A stretch of 51,100 bases of DNA from an uncultured Acetobacteraceae bacterium (GTDB taxonomy: Bacteria; Pseudomonadota; Alphaproteobacteria; Acetobacterales; Acetobacteraceae). Below the pieces are notes generated by a model. The model saw only the letters and a program-made list of their open reading frames with translations. It was not told where the DNA came from and did not search any database. Below are positions 6,688 to 15,088 of this stretch, one piece after another. The translations under genes were made by a program, and so were the position numbers. Each line of letters starts with the position of its first letter. Within the stretch, counting starts at the first letter, position 1. The stretch is taken from assembly GCA_903918315.1 (NCBI GenBank), contig CAIXEA010000181.1:1-51100 (forward strand), read 5' to 3'.

Positions 6688-8118
6688 TCATCCGGGCAGG
6701 CGCGCCAGCAGGCGGACCAGTAGCCGCGTCCGATCGGAGAACAGCCGGGGCGTGAACCAGGTTCCCAGGGCCCGTTTGCCGGCTTCCGCGCGGGTCGGAT
6801 AAGGGATGATCAGCCCGGCGAGCGCCGATAGTTTCGTGCCCGCCGCGATGGCCAGGGTCCATTGCCCAATCATCTCGCCGGCCCCTGGTGCGACGATGCC
6901 CGCCCCGACGACGCGGTTGGCATGCACGACCAGCTTGACCAGGCCGGTGGTGTCGGCGTCCGCCACGGCGCGGTCGTTGTCAGCCATCGGCCAGCGCAAC
7001 GCCGACACCGTCAGCCCGGCCTGCCGCGCCGCTGCTTCGGTCAGGCCAACCTGGGCCAGCGCGGGGTTGGTGTACGTCACCCTGGGCACGGCGCGGTCGT
7101 CGATGCGCGCCGGCAGTCGGAACAAAGCCCGCCGGATCACGATGCCGGCATGGTACCCCGCCACATGGGTAAACGCCCTTGGTCCGACCCCATGGGGGTC
7201 GGCGACGTCGCCGGCCGCGAAGACCCGCTTGTTGCTGATGCTGCGCAGGCCCGCATCCGTCAGGATCCCCTGCCGGCTGACGGCCACCTGACCGATCGGG
7301 AGGTCCAGGGCCTCCAGCGATGGCTTGCGTCCGGTCGCGATCAGGAGATGGCTGCCGCTGACCCGGCGCCCATCGGCCAGCCGCAGCACCGGACCATCCT
7401 TTAACGGACCGTTCTCCACCCCGGCCACCGCGATGTTTTCATGGATCACGACGCCGCGTGCTCGCAGCGCCGCCCGCAAGGGGGCGACCAGTTCAGGGTC
7501 GTCCCGGTTGGCGATCGTCGTCGCCTCGATGATCGTCACCTGGGACCCCAATCCGGCGAAGGCGTCCGCCATCTCCAGGCCGATCGGCCCGCCGCCGAGT
7601 ATCAGGAGATGCGCTGGCCGGACGCTGAGCGCGAAAATGGATGCGTTCGTGAGATAGGGCACCTCCGCCAGGCCGGGGATGGCGGGCACGAAGGCTTTCG
7701 AACCGGTGGCAATCACGATCCGCCTTGCGGTCAGGCGTTGGCCGTTCACCGTGATCGCGTCGGGTGCGGCAAAGCGCGCCTCACCCAGGATCACGGTCGC
7801 GCCGAGGTCGCGAAAGCGTTCGATCGAATCGTTTGGCGCGATGGTTGTGATGGCGTTCCGCACATGCACCCGGACGCCATCCCAATCGACCGTCGGCTCG
7901 ACCGCGCCGAGGCCGAAACGCCCGGCGGTGCGCATCGCGTCAGCGGCATGGGCGGCGGCGAGCAGCGCCTTGCTCGGCACGCAACCGGTGTTGAGGCAGT
8001 CCCCTCCCATCTGGTCGCGTTCAATCAGCGCGACGCGGACCCCGAGCTGCGCGGCGGCGGCGGTGATGGACAGGCCCGCGGATCCGGCGCCGATGACGAT
8101 CAGGTCGAAGTCAGGCAT
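6688..8118 (-). CDS. MerA-like FAD-dependent pyridine nucleotide-disulfide oxidoreductase
   Basis: A 476-residue flavoprotein of the dihydrolipoamide dehydrogenase/mercuric reductase superfamily. The FAD motif GAGSAG is at about residues 10-15, and the redox pair Cys41 and Cys46 lies in CLNTGCVPSK. A second dinucleotide motif, LGGGPIGLE, follows at about 174. The C-terminal segment reads PYPTRAEAGKR, with Tyr where lipoamide dehydrogenases have the active His. That resembles MerA. It lacks both the N-terminal heavy-metal domain and the C-terminal Cys pair that true MerA needs, so calling it a mercuric reductase is not justified. It overlaps the TVP38 gene by 8 bases and that gene lies upstream on the same strand. 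Such MerA-like/TVP38 pairs recur in bacteria, suggesting a shared but unknown role. Cytoplasmic. Confidence 0.85.
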   Translation of the reverse strand: MPDFDLIVIGAGSAGLSITAAAAQLGVRVALIERDQMGGDCLNTGCVPSKALLAAAHAADAMRTAGRFGLGAVEPTVDWDGVRVHVRNAITTIAPNDSIERFRDLGATVILGEARFAAPDAITVNGQRLTARRIVIATGSKAFVPAIPGLAEVPYLTNASIFALSVRPAHLLILGGGPIGLEMADAFAGLGSQVTIIEATTIANRDDPELVAPLRAALRARGVVIHENIAVAGVENGPLKDGPVLRLADGRRVSGSHLLIATGRKPSLEALDLPIGQVAVSRQGILTDAGLRSISNKRVFAAGDVADPHGVGPRAFTHVAGYHAGIVIRRALFRLPARIDDRAVPRVTYTNPALAQVGLTEAAARQAGLTVSALRWPMADNDRAVADADTTGLVKLVVHANRVVGAGIVAPGAGEMIGQWTLAIAAGTKLSALAGLIIPYPTRAEAGKRALGTWFTPRLFSDRTRLLVRLLARLPG

Positions 8119-8803
8119 GCCGCCGCCGCTTCCAGGCGATCGACCCCAGGCTCAATAAAGCCAGCCCTCCCAATGGTAAAAGGATTGGTGCCGACAACAA
8201 CAAGGATACATCCGGGCGCCCGCCCGCCGCCAGCACATCCCCGATCCCAGCGCCGACAGAGGCAATGACGAATGTCGGCGGCGCAATCCCCAGGGCGGTC
8301 GCCAACGCGAAAGCGGTCAGCCGGATACCGCTCAACGGTGCCGCGAGATTGACCAGCCAGAACGGGAAGATGGGCAACAACCGGATCGTGAGCAAATAAG
8401 AGAAACCGTCCCGCGCCAGCGCGTCCCGCAGCGTCGCCATCAGCGGCCCGCCCCGCCGCGCGATCACGCCACCGAACGCGGAGCGGGTGATGACAAACAA
8501 CACAACGGCGCCGGAGGTGGCGCCGGTGACGGCCAGCACCGCGCCCAGCACGGAACCAAACAGCAAACCGCCAACGATGGTCAGGAACGCCGCCTGCGGC
8601 AGCGACAGCACCGTGGACGCGATGTAGATCAGGACGAACAGAACGGGTGCGATGATCGGGTGATCCGCCACCCAACCGGCCAGCCGCGCCTGTTCCAGCC
8701 CGAGACGGGCCCAGCTGAAAGTGCCCGCGACTCCGCTCATCCAGAGCACGACGGCCGTGACAATGAGCAGTATCAGCGGGAGGGCGCGTTTGACGTCATG
8801 CAT
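8111..8803 (-). CDS. TVP38/TMEM64 (DedA-related) membrane protein
   Basis: A 230-residue integral membrane protein with about six hydrophobic helices. The first is residues 8-24; a core of several helices follows around residues 50-200, carrying the FLTIVGGLLFGSVLGAVLAV stretch typical of the VTT/SNARE-associated domain. A short basic tail (WKRRRHA) ends the protein. Family members are related to DedA flippases and are implicated in lipid or small-molecule movement across membranes. The substrate here is unknown. It is upstream of the MerA-like flavoprotein and overlaps it by 8 bases, implying translational coupling. ATG 8803 is preferred because the 25 residues added by the upstream start lack the basic-hydrophobic pattern of a true N-terminus. 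Confidence 0.8.
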   Translation of the reverse strand: MHDVKRALPLILLIVTAVVLWMSGVAGTFSWARLGLEQARLAGWVADHPIIAPVLFVLIYIASTVLSLPQAAFLTIVGGLLFGSVLGAVLAVTGATSGAVVLFVITRSAFGGVIARRGGPLMATLRDALARDGFSYLLTIRLLPIFPFWLVNLAAPLSGIRLTAFALATALGIAPPTFVIASVGAGIGDVLAAGGRPDVSLLLSAPILLPLGGLALLSLGSIAWKRRRHA

Positions 8804-8883
8804 GGCTGATGGTTTGCCACCACATTGACGGTGAGTCGCGCATATTCCGATGACGGCGGGGCCTGCCTGCCGCCGCAAACCGA

Positions 8884-8912
8884 TTGACGGCCACCGCCGC
8901 CCCGCCTATAAG
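8884..8912 (+). promoter_or_regulatory. Sigma-70-type promoter of the rpmH operon
   Basis: TTGACG at 8884-8889 and TATAAG at 8907-8912 are separated by exactly 17 bases. They lie about 80 bases upstream of the rpmH start, in the gap divergent from the TVP38 gene. It fits well as the main promoter for rpmH and the genes behind it. Confidence 0.7.
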
Positions 8913-8992
8913 CCGCCCCCTGCGACGGGCCAGCCCATTGGATGGCCCGCTCTCGCGTCCGCGCGGGTTGTAAAAGAGTTCGGAGAATTGTC

Positions 8993-9127
8993 GTGAAGCG
9001 CACTTACCAACCGTCGAAGCTGGTCCGCAAGCACCGGCACGGGTTCCGCGCCCGGATGGCCACTGTCGGCGGCCGCAAGGTGCTGGCCAACCGCCGGGCC
9101 AAAGGCCGCAAGCGCCTCTCCGCCTGA
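8993..9127 (+). CDS. rpmH: 50S ribosomal protein L34
   Basis: The 44-residue product begins [20 protein letters not shown] and ends [17 protein letters not shown], the full conserved L34 sequence. It is a very basic protein of the large ribosomal subunit. The start is GTG 8993 with CGGAG about eight bases upstream; an upstream ATG (8942) would add non-conserved residues. Together with rnpA, yidD, yidC and engB downstream it forms the usual bacterial cluster for translation, tRNA processing and membrane insertion. Confidence 0.97.
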   Translation: MKRTYQPSKLVRKHRHGFRARMATVGGRKVLANRRAKGRKRLSA

Positions 9128-9155
9128 TCGAACCCCGCGGCAATAGGGGAGTGCC

Positions 9156-9542
9156 ATGACCGGCGATCCCATTCTGGCCGCGCCGCTTCCGGATCTGTCT
9201 GCGCACGCGAAACCCGGGCGCCTGAAACAGCGCGCGGAATTTCTGCGGGCAGCCGCGAAAGGCCGCAAGGCTCCGACGCACGGGGTCGTGCTGCAGGCCT
9301 TGCCACGCGGTGATGCGTTGCCCGCGCGGCTGGGTTTCACGGTCACCAAAAAAGTCGGCAATGCCGTGATCCGCAACCGCACCCGCCGCCGCCTAAAAGA
9401 GGCCGCCCGGTTGGAACTGGCGGAGCGCCCGGTCATCGGCTTCGATCTGGTCCTGATCGGCCGGGATCATACCCGCGGCCGGCCGTTCCTGATCCTGCGT
9501 GACGATATTCGCCGCGCACTGGGCAAGGTCGGCGCGCTATGA
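9156..9542 (+). CDS. rnpA: Ribonuclease P protein component
   Basis: The 128-residue protein is the basic protein subunit of RNase P, which with its RNA removes 5' leaders from pre-tRNA. The N-terminal RLKQRAEFLRAAAKGRK segment, the central LGFTVTKKVGNAVIRNRTRR segment (with the conserved RNR motif) and the DLVLIGR strand are all typical. A 20-residue N-terminal extension rich in Pro and Ala is longer than in most relatives. The gene is 28 bases downstream of rpmH, and its stop overlaps the yidD start (ATGA), so translation is probably coupled. Confidence 0.95.
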   Translation: MTGDPILAAPLPDLSAHAKPGRLKQRAEFLRAAAKGRKAPTHGVVLQALPRGDALPARLGFTVTKKVGNAVIRNRTRRRLKEAARLELAERPVIGFDLVLIGRDHTRGRPFLILRDDIRRALGKVGAL

Positions 9543-9781
9543 CGCCCGTCGCCGCCGTCGCGGTCGGTGTCGTGCGCACCTATCAATGGACACTCCGCCC
9601 CGTCATCGGCGCCAATTGCCGCTTTTGGCCGAGTTGCAGCGAATACGCGATTGAGGCCTTCCGTGGTCACGGCGCGCTGCGCGGTGGCGTTCTGACGGCG
9701 AAGCGCATTCTGCGCTGCAATCCCTGGCATGAGGGCGGCATCGATCCCGTCCCAGACCCTGACCGCCGGAAGGCACGTTAA
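9539..9781 (+). CDS. yidD: Membrane protein insertion efficiency factor YidD
   Basis: A compact 80-residue protein with the YidD hallmarks: YQWTLRPVIGANCRFWPSCS, then YAIEAFRGHGALRGG, then KRILRCNPWHEGGIDPVP. The conserved cysteines (CRFWPSCS and RCNPW) are present. YidD sits at the inner face of the membrane and helps YidC insert proteins. The gene overlaps rnpA by four bases, and its last base is the first base of the yidC start, so all three are tightly coupled. Confidence 0.95.
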   Translation: MTPVAAVAVGVVRTYQWTLRPVIGANCRFWPSCSEYAIEAFRGHGALRGGVLTAKRILRCNPWHEGGIDPVPDPDRRKAR

Positions 9782-11511
9782 TGGACCAGAAGAGACTCTT
9801 CCTCGCGATCGCGATCTCACTCGGCATTCTGCTGGGTTATCAGAGCTTCATCGCGCCGCACCTGCCCAAACCGCCCGTCGCGGTGGTGCATGAGGCGGAA
9901 CCGGCGAAGCCGGCCGGCACCCCGGGCGCGGTGGCCCAATCGACGCCGGCGGTTCCCAAAGTCGTGCCGCGGGTGGCGATCGACGGACCCAAAGTGCGCG
10001 GTTCGATCAGTCTGCTCGGCGGGCGGCTCGATGACCTCGTTCTGACCGACTATCGCGAAACCCTGGCCCCCGACTCGCCCTTCGTGCGCCTGCTGGAACC
10101 GCGGTCCGACGACCATCCCTATTATGTCCAATACGGCTGGACCCCCGCGACCGGGGAAACGGTCAAAGTGCCCGACAACGACACCGTCTGGTCCGCCCCC
10201 GCTGGCGCCACGCTGACCGATAAAACCCCCGTCACGCTGTCCTGGGACAATGGCGAGGGCCTGACCTTCCGACTCGAAATGGCCGTCGACGCCGAGTATT
10301 TGTTCACCGTCAGGCAGACTGTTCACAACGCGTCCGGCAAGCCGGTGAAGCTATTCCCGTGGTCGCGCATTCGCCGCGATTACACACCCACCGTGGCCGG
10401 TTATTATGTGCTTTTCGAGGGCCTGTACGGCGTCGCCGACGGCACCCTCAAAGAGATGAAATACGAAGACGCCAAATCGGGCGGCGAGAAAAAGAAGGGC
10501 ATCGCCTTCGAATGGACCGGCGCCGGCGGCTGGGTCGGTATCACCGACAAATACTGGCTGGCCGCCCTGATCCCAGACCAGGCGGTGCCGCAGACCGTCA
10601 ATTTCCGCCATATCGATGACCATGGCGATCGCTATCAGGTGGATTACCTGGCGCAGGACGCGCAGACCATCGCGCCGGGCGGCGACGCCGCTCTTGGCTC
10701 GCATGTCTTCGCCGGCGCCAAGCTGGTGCATGTGCTGGATCGCTACCAGGACGCGCTGAACCTGCCACATTTCGACAAGGCGGTGGATTTCGGCTGGTTC
10801 TACTTCCTGACCAAGCCCATCTTCTTCGCCATTGATTATCTGAACGGCCTCATCGGCAATTTCGGCCTCGCGATCCTGGCCTTCACCGTCTTCGCCAAGG
10901 CGTTGTTCTTCCCGCTGGCCAACTACTCCTACCGCTCCATGAGCAAGATGAAGCTGCTGGGGCCCAAGGTCACGGCCCTGCGGGAACGCCTGAAAGACGA
11001 TCCCCAGCGTATGCAGCAGGAGATGATGGCGCTCTACAAGCAGGAGAAGGTGAACCCCGCCTCTGGCTGCTTGCCGATGCTGGTCCAGATCCCGGTGTTC
11101 TTCTCGCTCTATAAGGTGATCTTCGTGACCATCGAGATGCGGCAAGCGCCGTTCTTCGGCTGGATCCACGATCTGTCGGTGGTGGATCCCACCAACATGT
11201 TCAACCTGTTCGGGCTGATCCCCTTCGACCCAACCACGCTCCCCGGCCTGGGCGCCTATCTGCACATTGGCGTCTGGCCGCTGGTCATGGGCATCACCAT
11301 GTTCCTGCAACAGAAGCTGAACCCGCCGCCGCCCGACCCCGTGCAGGCGCGCCTGTTTCAGTTCATGCCCATCCTCTTCACCTTTATGATGTGCAACTTC
11401 CCCGCCGGCCTGGTGATCTACTGGAGCTGGAACAACGCATTGTCGATCGGACAACAATGGCTGATCATGAGCCGGACCAAGCTGGACAAGCCGAACCTGG
11501 CACGCACCTGA
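9781..11511 (+). CDS. yidC: Membrane protein insertase YidC
   Basis: A 576-residue, Gram-negative-type YidC. Residues 5-21 form the first membrane helix and about 30-340 the large periplasmic domain. The C-terminal region (about 350-560) has the conserved insertase helices, including the FGLAILAFTVFAKALFFPLA segment, the cytoplasmic MSKMKLLGPKVTALRERL loop, and the NPASGCLPMLVQIPVFFSLY helix. It inserts membrane proteins with or without the Sec translocon. The start overlaps the yidD stop by one base. The engB coding frame starts inside the last 55 bases of yidC, so the pair is translationally linked. Confidence 0.96.
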   Translation: MDQKRLFLAIAISLGILLGYQSFIAPHLPKPPVAVVHEAEPAKPAGTPGAVAQSTPAVPKVVPRVAIDGPKVRGSISLLGGRLDDLVLTDYRETLAPDSPFVRLLEPRSDDHPYYVQYGWTPATGETVKVPDNDTVWSAPAGATLTDKTPVTLSWDNGEGLTFRLEMAVDAEYLFTVRQTVHNASGKPVKLFPWSRIRRDYTPTVAGYYVLFEGLYGVADGTLKEMKYEDAKSGGEKKKGIAFEWTGAGGWVGITDKYWLAALIPDQAVPQTVNFRHIDDHGDRYQVDYLAQDAQTIAPGGDAALGSHVFAGAKLVHVLDRYQDALNLPHFDKAVDFGWFYFLTKPIFFAIDYLNGLIGNFGLAILAFTVFAKALFFPLANYSYRSMSKMKLLGPKVTALRERLKDDPQRMQQEMMALYKQEKVNPASGCLPMLVQIPVFFSLYKVIFVTIEMRQAPFFGWIHDLSVVDPTNMFNLFGLIPFDPTTLPGLGAYLHIGVWPLVMGITMFLQQKLNPPPPDPVQARLFQFMPILFTFMMCNFPAGLVIYWSWNNALSIGQQWLIMSRTKLDKPNLART

Positions 11512-12149
11512 CGCCCGAAGAGCAGGCTGCCGCGATTGAGCGTGGCCGTCTGCTCTTCGCCGCCGAGTGCCAGTTCTACTACGCCGCCCAGCGCCTGGAC
11601 CAACTCCCCCCGATGGATCGCCCCGAGATCGCCTTCGCAGGCCGATCAAACGTGGGCAAATCGTCGCTGCTGAATAAACTGACGGGGCGCAACCATCTCG
11701 CGCGGACCTCGTCCGAGCCTGGGCGTACGCGCCAGCTCAACTTCTTTAACCTCGGAGATCGTCTGAGCCTGGTGGATATGCCGGGCTATGGCTATGCCAA
11801 GGCCTCCAAGGAGATCAAGGGCGACTGGCAGGACCTGATGTTCGACTACCTGCGCGGGCGCCCGACGCTGCGACGGGTGGTTCTGCTGCTCGACTCGCGG
11901 ATTGAGGTGAAGGACCTCGACCTCAAGGTCATGGGCCTGCTCGACCGCGCCGCGGTGACCTATTTCGTGGTCCTGACCAAGGCTGATGGGGTGAAAGCCG
12001 GCGCGCTGGTGCGTAAGCAGGCTGAGGTGCAGGCCCTGATCCGCAAACATCCCGCCGCATTCCCGGAACTGCTGACCACGAGCAGTGAAACCGGGTTCGG
12101 CATGCCCGAACTGCGGGCGCTGCTGGCGGGGCAGGCGGACACTCTCTAG
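11457..12149 (+). CDS. engB: Ribosome biogenesis GTPase EngB (YihA/YsxC)
   Basis: A 230-residue GTPase. The P-loop GRSNVGKSS is at residues 62-70, DMPGYGYAKA provides G3 and TKADG provides G4. Family members act in late assembly of the large ribosomal subunit. The N-terminal ~45 residues are less conserved. The start ATG at 11457 lies within yidC (55-base overlap). The alternative ATG at 11391 would extend the overlap and add unlikely residues; a non-ATG start nearer residue 20-45 cannot be excluded. It closes the conserved block; the next gene is unrelated. Confidence 0.93.
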   Translation: MADHEPDQAGQAEPGTHLTPEEQAAAIERGRLLFAAECQFYYAAQRLDQLPPMDRPEIAFAGRSNVGKSSLLNKLTGRNHLARTSSEPGRTRQLNFFNLGDRLSLVDMPGYGYAKASKEIKGDWQDLMFDYLRGRPTLRRVVLLLDSRIEVKDLDLKVMGLLDRAAVTYFVVLTKADGVKAGALVRKQAEVQALIRKHPAAFPELLTTSSETGFGMPELRALLAGQADTL

Positions 12150-12165
12150 AATTTGGCCCATCGGA

Positions 12166-12191
12166 CGGTGATCAAGCCACGACGATCACCG
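12166..12191. other. Perfect 8-base inverted repeat after engB
   Basis: CGGTGATC at 12166-12173 and GATCACCG at 12184-12191 form an 8-base perfect stem with a 10-base loop. It follows the engB stop by 16 bases and precedes the HpaB-like gene. There is no T run after it, so it may be a Rho-independent-like pause, an operator for the next operon, or an RNA-stability hairpin. Confidence 0.4.
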
Positions 12192-12248
12192 GCCCCTTGA
12201 CGTCCCCCCGCCGGAGTGGACCATGCGTCCCATAACGGGAGGACGCCA

Positions 12249-13709
12249 ATGCCAGCACGCTCCGGCAAAGACTACCTGGACCGCCTGCGGGCCCAGGATA
12301 CCGAGGTCTGGTTGCGCGGGGAGCGCGTCAGGGACGTCACCAGCCATCCTGGGCTGAGCGGCGGCGCCCGCGCCATCGCCTCCCTCTACGATCAGCAGAT
12401 GGACCCGGCGCTGCACGACTCCATGACCTATGTCTCACCGGCAACCGGCGATCGGCTGGGCCTGTCGTTCATCATTCCCCGCACGCAGCAGGATCTGGAA
12501 AATCGCCGGGTGATGATGCTGAACTGGGCACGCACGACCTGCGGCATGATGGGTCGTTCCCCGGATTTCATGAATGTGACTTATGCCGCCTGGGCGGGGG
12601 CGGCGGATTATTTCGGCCAGGGCAGACCCGACTATGCCGAGAATATGCGCCGCTATTACGCGTATATCAGTGAGAACGATCTCGTCCTCACGCACGCGCT
12701 GATCAACCTGCAACGCAGCCGCACCGTCGATGGTGCCTTCAACCTGCAGGAGGGGACGGCCTTGCAGGTGGTGAAGGAAACCTCCGCCGGTCTGGTCGTG
12801 CGCGGCGCGCGGGTGCTGGCCACGCTGGGCCCGCTGTCCGATGAGATCGCGGTCTATTCCCCCCGCCTCGGCCAGCACACCGAGGCCCACAGCCCCTTCG
12901 CGCTGAGCTTCGCCATCCCCTCCGCCACGCCGGGGCTGCGTTTCCTGTGCCGCGACTCCTTCGATTATGGCAAGTCGCATTTCGACCATCCGCTGGGCTC
13001 GCGGTTTGAGGAAATGGACAGCATCGTCTTCTTCGACGACGTGGTCGTGCCCTGGGATCGGGTGTTCATCTACGGCAGCGTCGATCTGCTGAATAACACC
13101 GCCTACAAAACCTTTTCCTCGGCGCATACCTCGCATCAGGGCGCGGCCAAGAACCTCGCCAAATGCGAGTTGGTGCTGGGCGTGGCCCTGCTGATGACCG
13201 AGACGCTGGGCAATGCCCATCTGCCGCATTCGCAGGAGCGCATCGGCGAGCTGATGATGTACACTGAGCTTATGCGCGCATGCATCCGCGCGTCCGAGGC
13301 CGATGCCAGGCTGAACGAATATGGCGTGATGTGCCCGGCGCCCCTGCCGGCGGAAACCACCCGCAACCTGTTCATGACCGCCTATCCGCGGATGGCGGAG
13401 ATCCTGCAATTGCTGGGCTCGTCCAGCCTGATGATCCTGCCGACGGAGGCGGATATGGACGCCCCCCTGGCTGGCCATATTTCTCAGTATCTGGCGACCG
13501 ATAGCAGCGATGCGCGGTCGCGGATCAAGCTGTTCCATCTGGCCTGGGATATCGCCTGCAGCTCCTTCGGGCAGCGGCAGGTGCTGTATGAGCGTTTCTT
13601 CGCCAGCGACCCGTTGACCCGCGCCCGGGCTTTGGCCGCCATCTTCCCGAAGCAGGAAATCACCGACCGCGTGCTGGCCTTCCTCAACCAGGAGGACGGG
13701 CCGTCATGA
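12249..13709 (+). CDS. 4-hydroxyphenylacetate 3-monooxygenase oxygenase-like (HpaB family)
   Basis: A 486-residue flavin-dependent hydroxylase-like protein of the HpaB family. The N-terminus has SGKDYLDRLRAQDTEVWLRG, as in HpaB enzymes. The middle has IVFFDDVVVPWDRVFIY, a conserved family segment, and the C-terminal helical part follows to about residue 480. Such enzymes use reduced FAD from a separate reductase to hydroxylate phenolics or related substrates. No reductase (HpaC) gene is nearby, so it would need one encoded elsewhere. GGGAGGA lies upstream of the chosen ATG 12249. The next gene, a VOC enzyme, starts within its stop (ATGA). The pair suggests an aromatic ring hydroxylation and cleavage or similar step (inference). 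Confidence 0.8.
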   Translation: MPARSGKDYLDRLRAQDTEVWLRGERVRDVTSHPGLSGGARAIASLYDQQMDPALHDSMTYVSPATGDRLGLSFIIPRTQQDLENRRVMMLNWARTTCGMMGRSPDFMNVTYAAWAGAADYFGQGRPDYAENMRRYYAYISENDLVLTHALINLQRSRTVDGAFNLQEGTALQVVKETSAGLVVRGARVLATLGPLSDEIAVYSPRLGQHTEAHSPFALSFAIPSATPGLRFLCRDSFDYGKSHFDHPLGSRFEEMDSIVFFDDVVVPWDRVFIYGSVDLLNNTAYKTFSSAHTSHQGAAKNLAKCELVLGVALLMTETLGNAHLPHSQERIGELMMYTELMRACIRASEADARLNEYGVMCPAPLPAETTRNLFMTAYPRMAEILQLLGSSSLMILPTEADMDAPLAGHISQYLATDSSDARSRIKLFHLAWDIACSSFGQRQVLYERFFASDPLTRARALAAIFPKQEITDRVLAFLNQEDGPS

Positions 13710-14191
13710 CTCATCGGACGATGTATCTCGGCCATGTGAACCTCTATGTCCGCGATGCCGACAAGGCGCGTGACTGGTACGAAAAGGTGCTGGGCCTGCA
13801 CACCTATCATCACCGCCCCGGCGTCGCGGCCTTCATGTCGGCCGACCTGGACCAGTCGCATGAGGTCGCCCTGATGCAACTCGGCCCTGAAGCGCCCTTG
13901 CAGCCTCGGGGCCAGGTCGGCCTGAACCATCTTGCCTGGATGGTCGATAGTCTCGCGGCGCTGGCGGTGTCGTATCAACGCCTCAAGGACCATGGGGTGA
14001 AGATCGAGGCGATCGCCGATCATGGCATTTCCCTGGGGATTTATTTCCGGGACCCTGATGGCAACGGGCTGGAAGTGTCATACGAATTGCCGCGCGATCA
14101 ATGGCCCAGCCAGGACCAGGTGTTCGGTGTGCCCGCGGAGAGCCGTGGCCGCTTCCCGGGTCCCTGGGACGCCGATCCGGCACGGAAATAA
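13706..14191 (+). CDS. VOC-family metalloenzyme (extradiol dioxygenase/glyoxalase-like)
   Basis: A 161-residue vicinal-oxygen-chelate protein. GHVNLYVRDADKARDWYEKV opens the first beta-alpha-beta module and gives His10. GLNHLAWMV supplies His75, and FRDPDGNGLEVSYE supplies Glu123, the usual two-His one-Glu metal set. The HGISLGIYFRDPDGN segment is close to extradiol catechol dioxygenases, so aromatic ring cleavage is plausible, though the single-domain size also fits other VOC enzymes. It overlaps the HpaB-like gene by four bases and precedes a PEP-mutase-like gene by 11 bases, so the three look co-transcribed. Cytoplasmic. Confidence 0.8.
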   Translation: MTHRTMYLGHVNLYVRDADKARDWYEKVLGLHTYHHRPGVAAFMSADLDQSHEVALMQLGPEAPLQPRGQVGLNHLAWMVDSLAALAVSYQRLKDHGVKIEAIADHGISLGIYFRDPDGNGLEVSYELPRDQWPSQDQVFGVPAESRGRFPGPWDADPARK

Positions 14192-14202
14192 GGAGCGATG
14201 GG

Positions 14203-15081
14203 ATGAACCAGACGACGAAGTTGCGGGCCCTGCTGCGCCAGCCCGGCATGGTCACCGCCCCCGGCGCCTATGACGGGCTGACGGCGATGCTGGTGGCTCA
14301 GGCTGGCTTTCCGGCGGTCTATATGACCGGCGCGGGCACCTCGGTGGCGCAGGGCTACCCGGATTTCGGGTTGCTCACTGGCTCCGAAATGGTGGCCAAC
14401 GGCGCCCGCATGGCGCGCGCGGTCGATGTGCCGGTGATCTGCGACGCCGATACCGGCTATGGCAATGAGCTGAACGTCATCCGCACCGTGCAGGATTACG
14501 AACGCGCAGGCGTGGCGGGCATCCATATCGAAGACCAGGTTTCACCCAAGCGCTGCGGCCATCTCGACGACAAGGAAATCGTCCCGTTGGAGGACTGGAT
14601 CGCCAAGATCCGCGCCGCCGCCGCCGCCCGGCGTGACCCCGATTTTCTGCTGATCGCGCGCACCGACTCCCGCGCGGTGATGGGGTTCGAGGAATCGATC
14701 CGCCGCGCCAATGCCGCGTTGGATGCCGGTGCGGATATGGCCTTTGTCGAGGCCCCGCAGACCATGGACGAGCTGACCGCGGTGCCGAAGCTGGTGAAGG
14801 GCCCGTGTTTGCTGAACGTGGTCTGGGGCGGGAAAACCCCGGATATCGACATGCGCGCGGCGGAGGCGCTTGGTTTCAAACTGGCCATCGTCCCGGCGCT
14901 GCTGCTGATGGCGTCCATAACGGCCTGCGATCAGGCTTTGGCGCGGTTCAAGGCGACCCAGCGCTATCCGGAACAGGGCGCTCTGACGGTGCGCGACGCC
15001 TTCAATCGCGTCGGTGCGGCGGAATGGGGCGTGTTCCGCACGCAGTTCCGGGATGACGATGTGAAGAAAGCGGCGGAGTGA
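14203..15081 (+). CDS. Isocitrate lyase/PEP mutase superfamily enzyme
   Basis: A 292-residue TIM-barrel enzyme of the ICL/PEPM superfamily. The N-terminal TAPGAYDGLTAMLVAQAGF, the VICDADTGYGN metal-binding segment, IHIEDQ, and the SPKRCGH loop with the catalytic Cys are all present. The KRCGH motif is found in 2-methylisocitrate lyases and related oxaloacetate or dimethylmalate-type lyases, so a C-C bond lyase is more likely than a PEP mutase. The substrate cannot be chosen from sequence alone. AAGGAG lies about six bases upstream of ATG 14203. It follows the VOC gene closely and is probably part of the same catabolic operon. Confidence 0.88.
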   Translation: MNQTTKLRALLRQPGMVTAPGAYDGLTAMLVAQAGFPAVYMTGAGTSVAQGYPDFGLLTGSEMVANGARMARAVDVPVICDADTGYGNELNVIRTVQDYERAGVAGIHIEDQVSPKRCGHLDDKEIVPLEDWIAKIRAAAAARRDPDFLLIARTDSRAVMGFEESIRRANAALDAGADMAFVEAPQTMDELTAVPKLVKGPCLLNVVWGGKTPDIDMRAAEALGFKLAIVPALLLMASITACDQALARFKATQRYPEQGALTVRDAFNRVGAAEWGVFRTQFRDDDVKKAAE

Positions 15082-15088
15082 GCCGGCA

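Noticed and set aside
6688-8118. Mercuric reductase
   Set aside because: No N-terminal heavy-metal domain and no C-terminal Cys pair are present, and no other mer gene is near.
10351-11649. Minus-strand 432-residue open frame
   Set aside because: It is the antisense of yidC, with a His/Gln/Arg-rich product of the kind that GC-rich shadows give.
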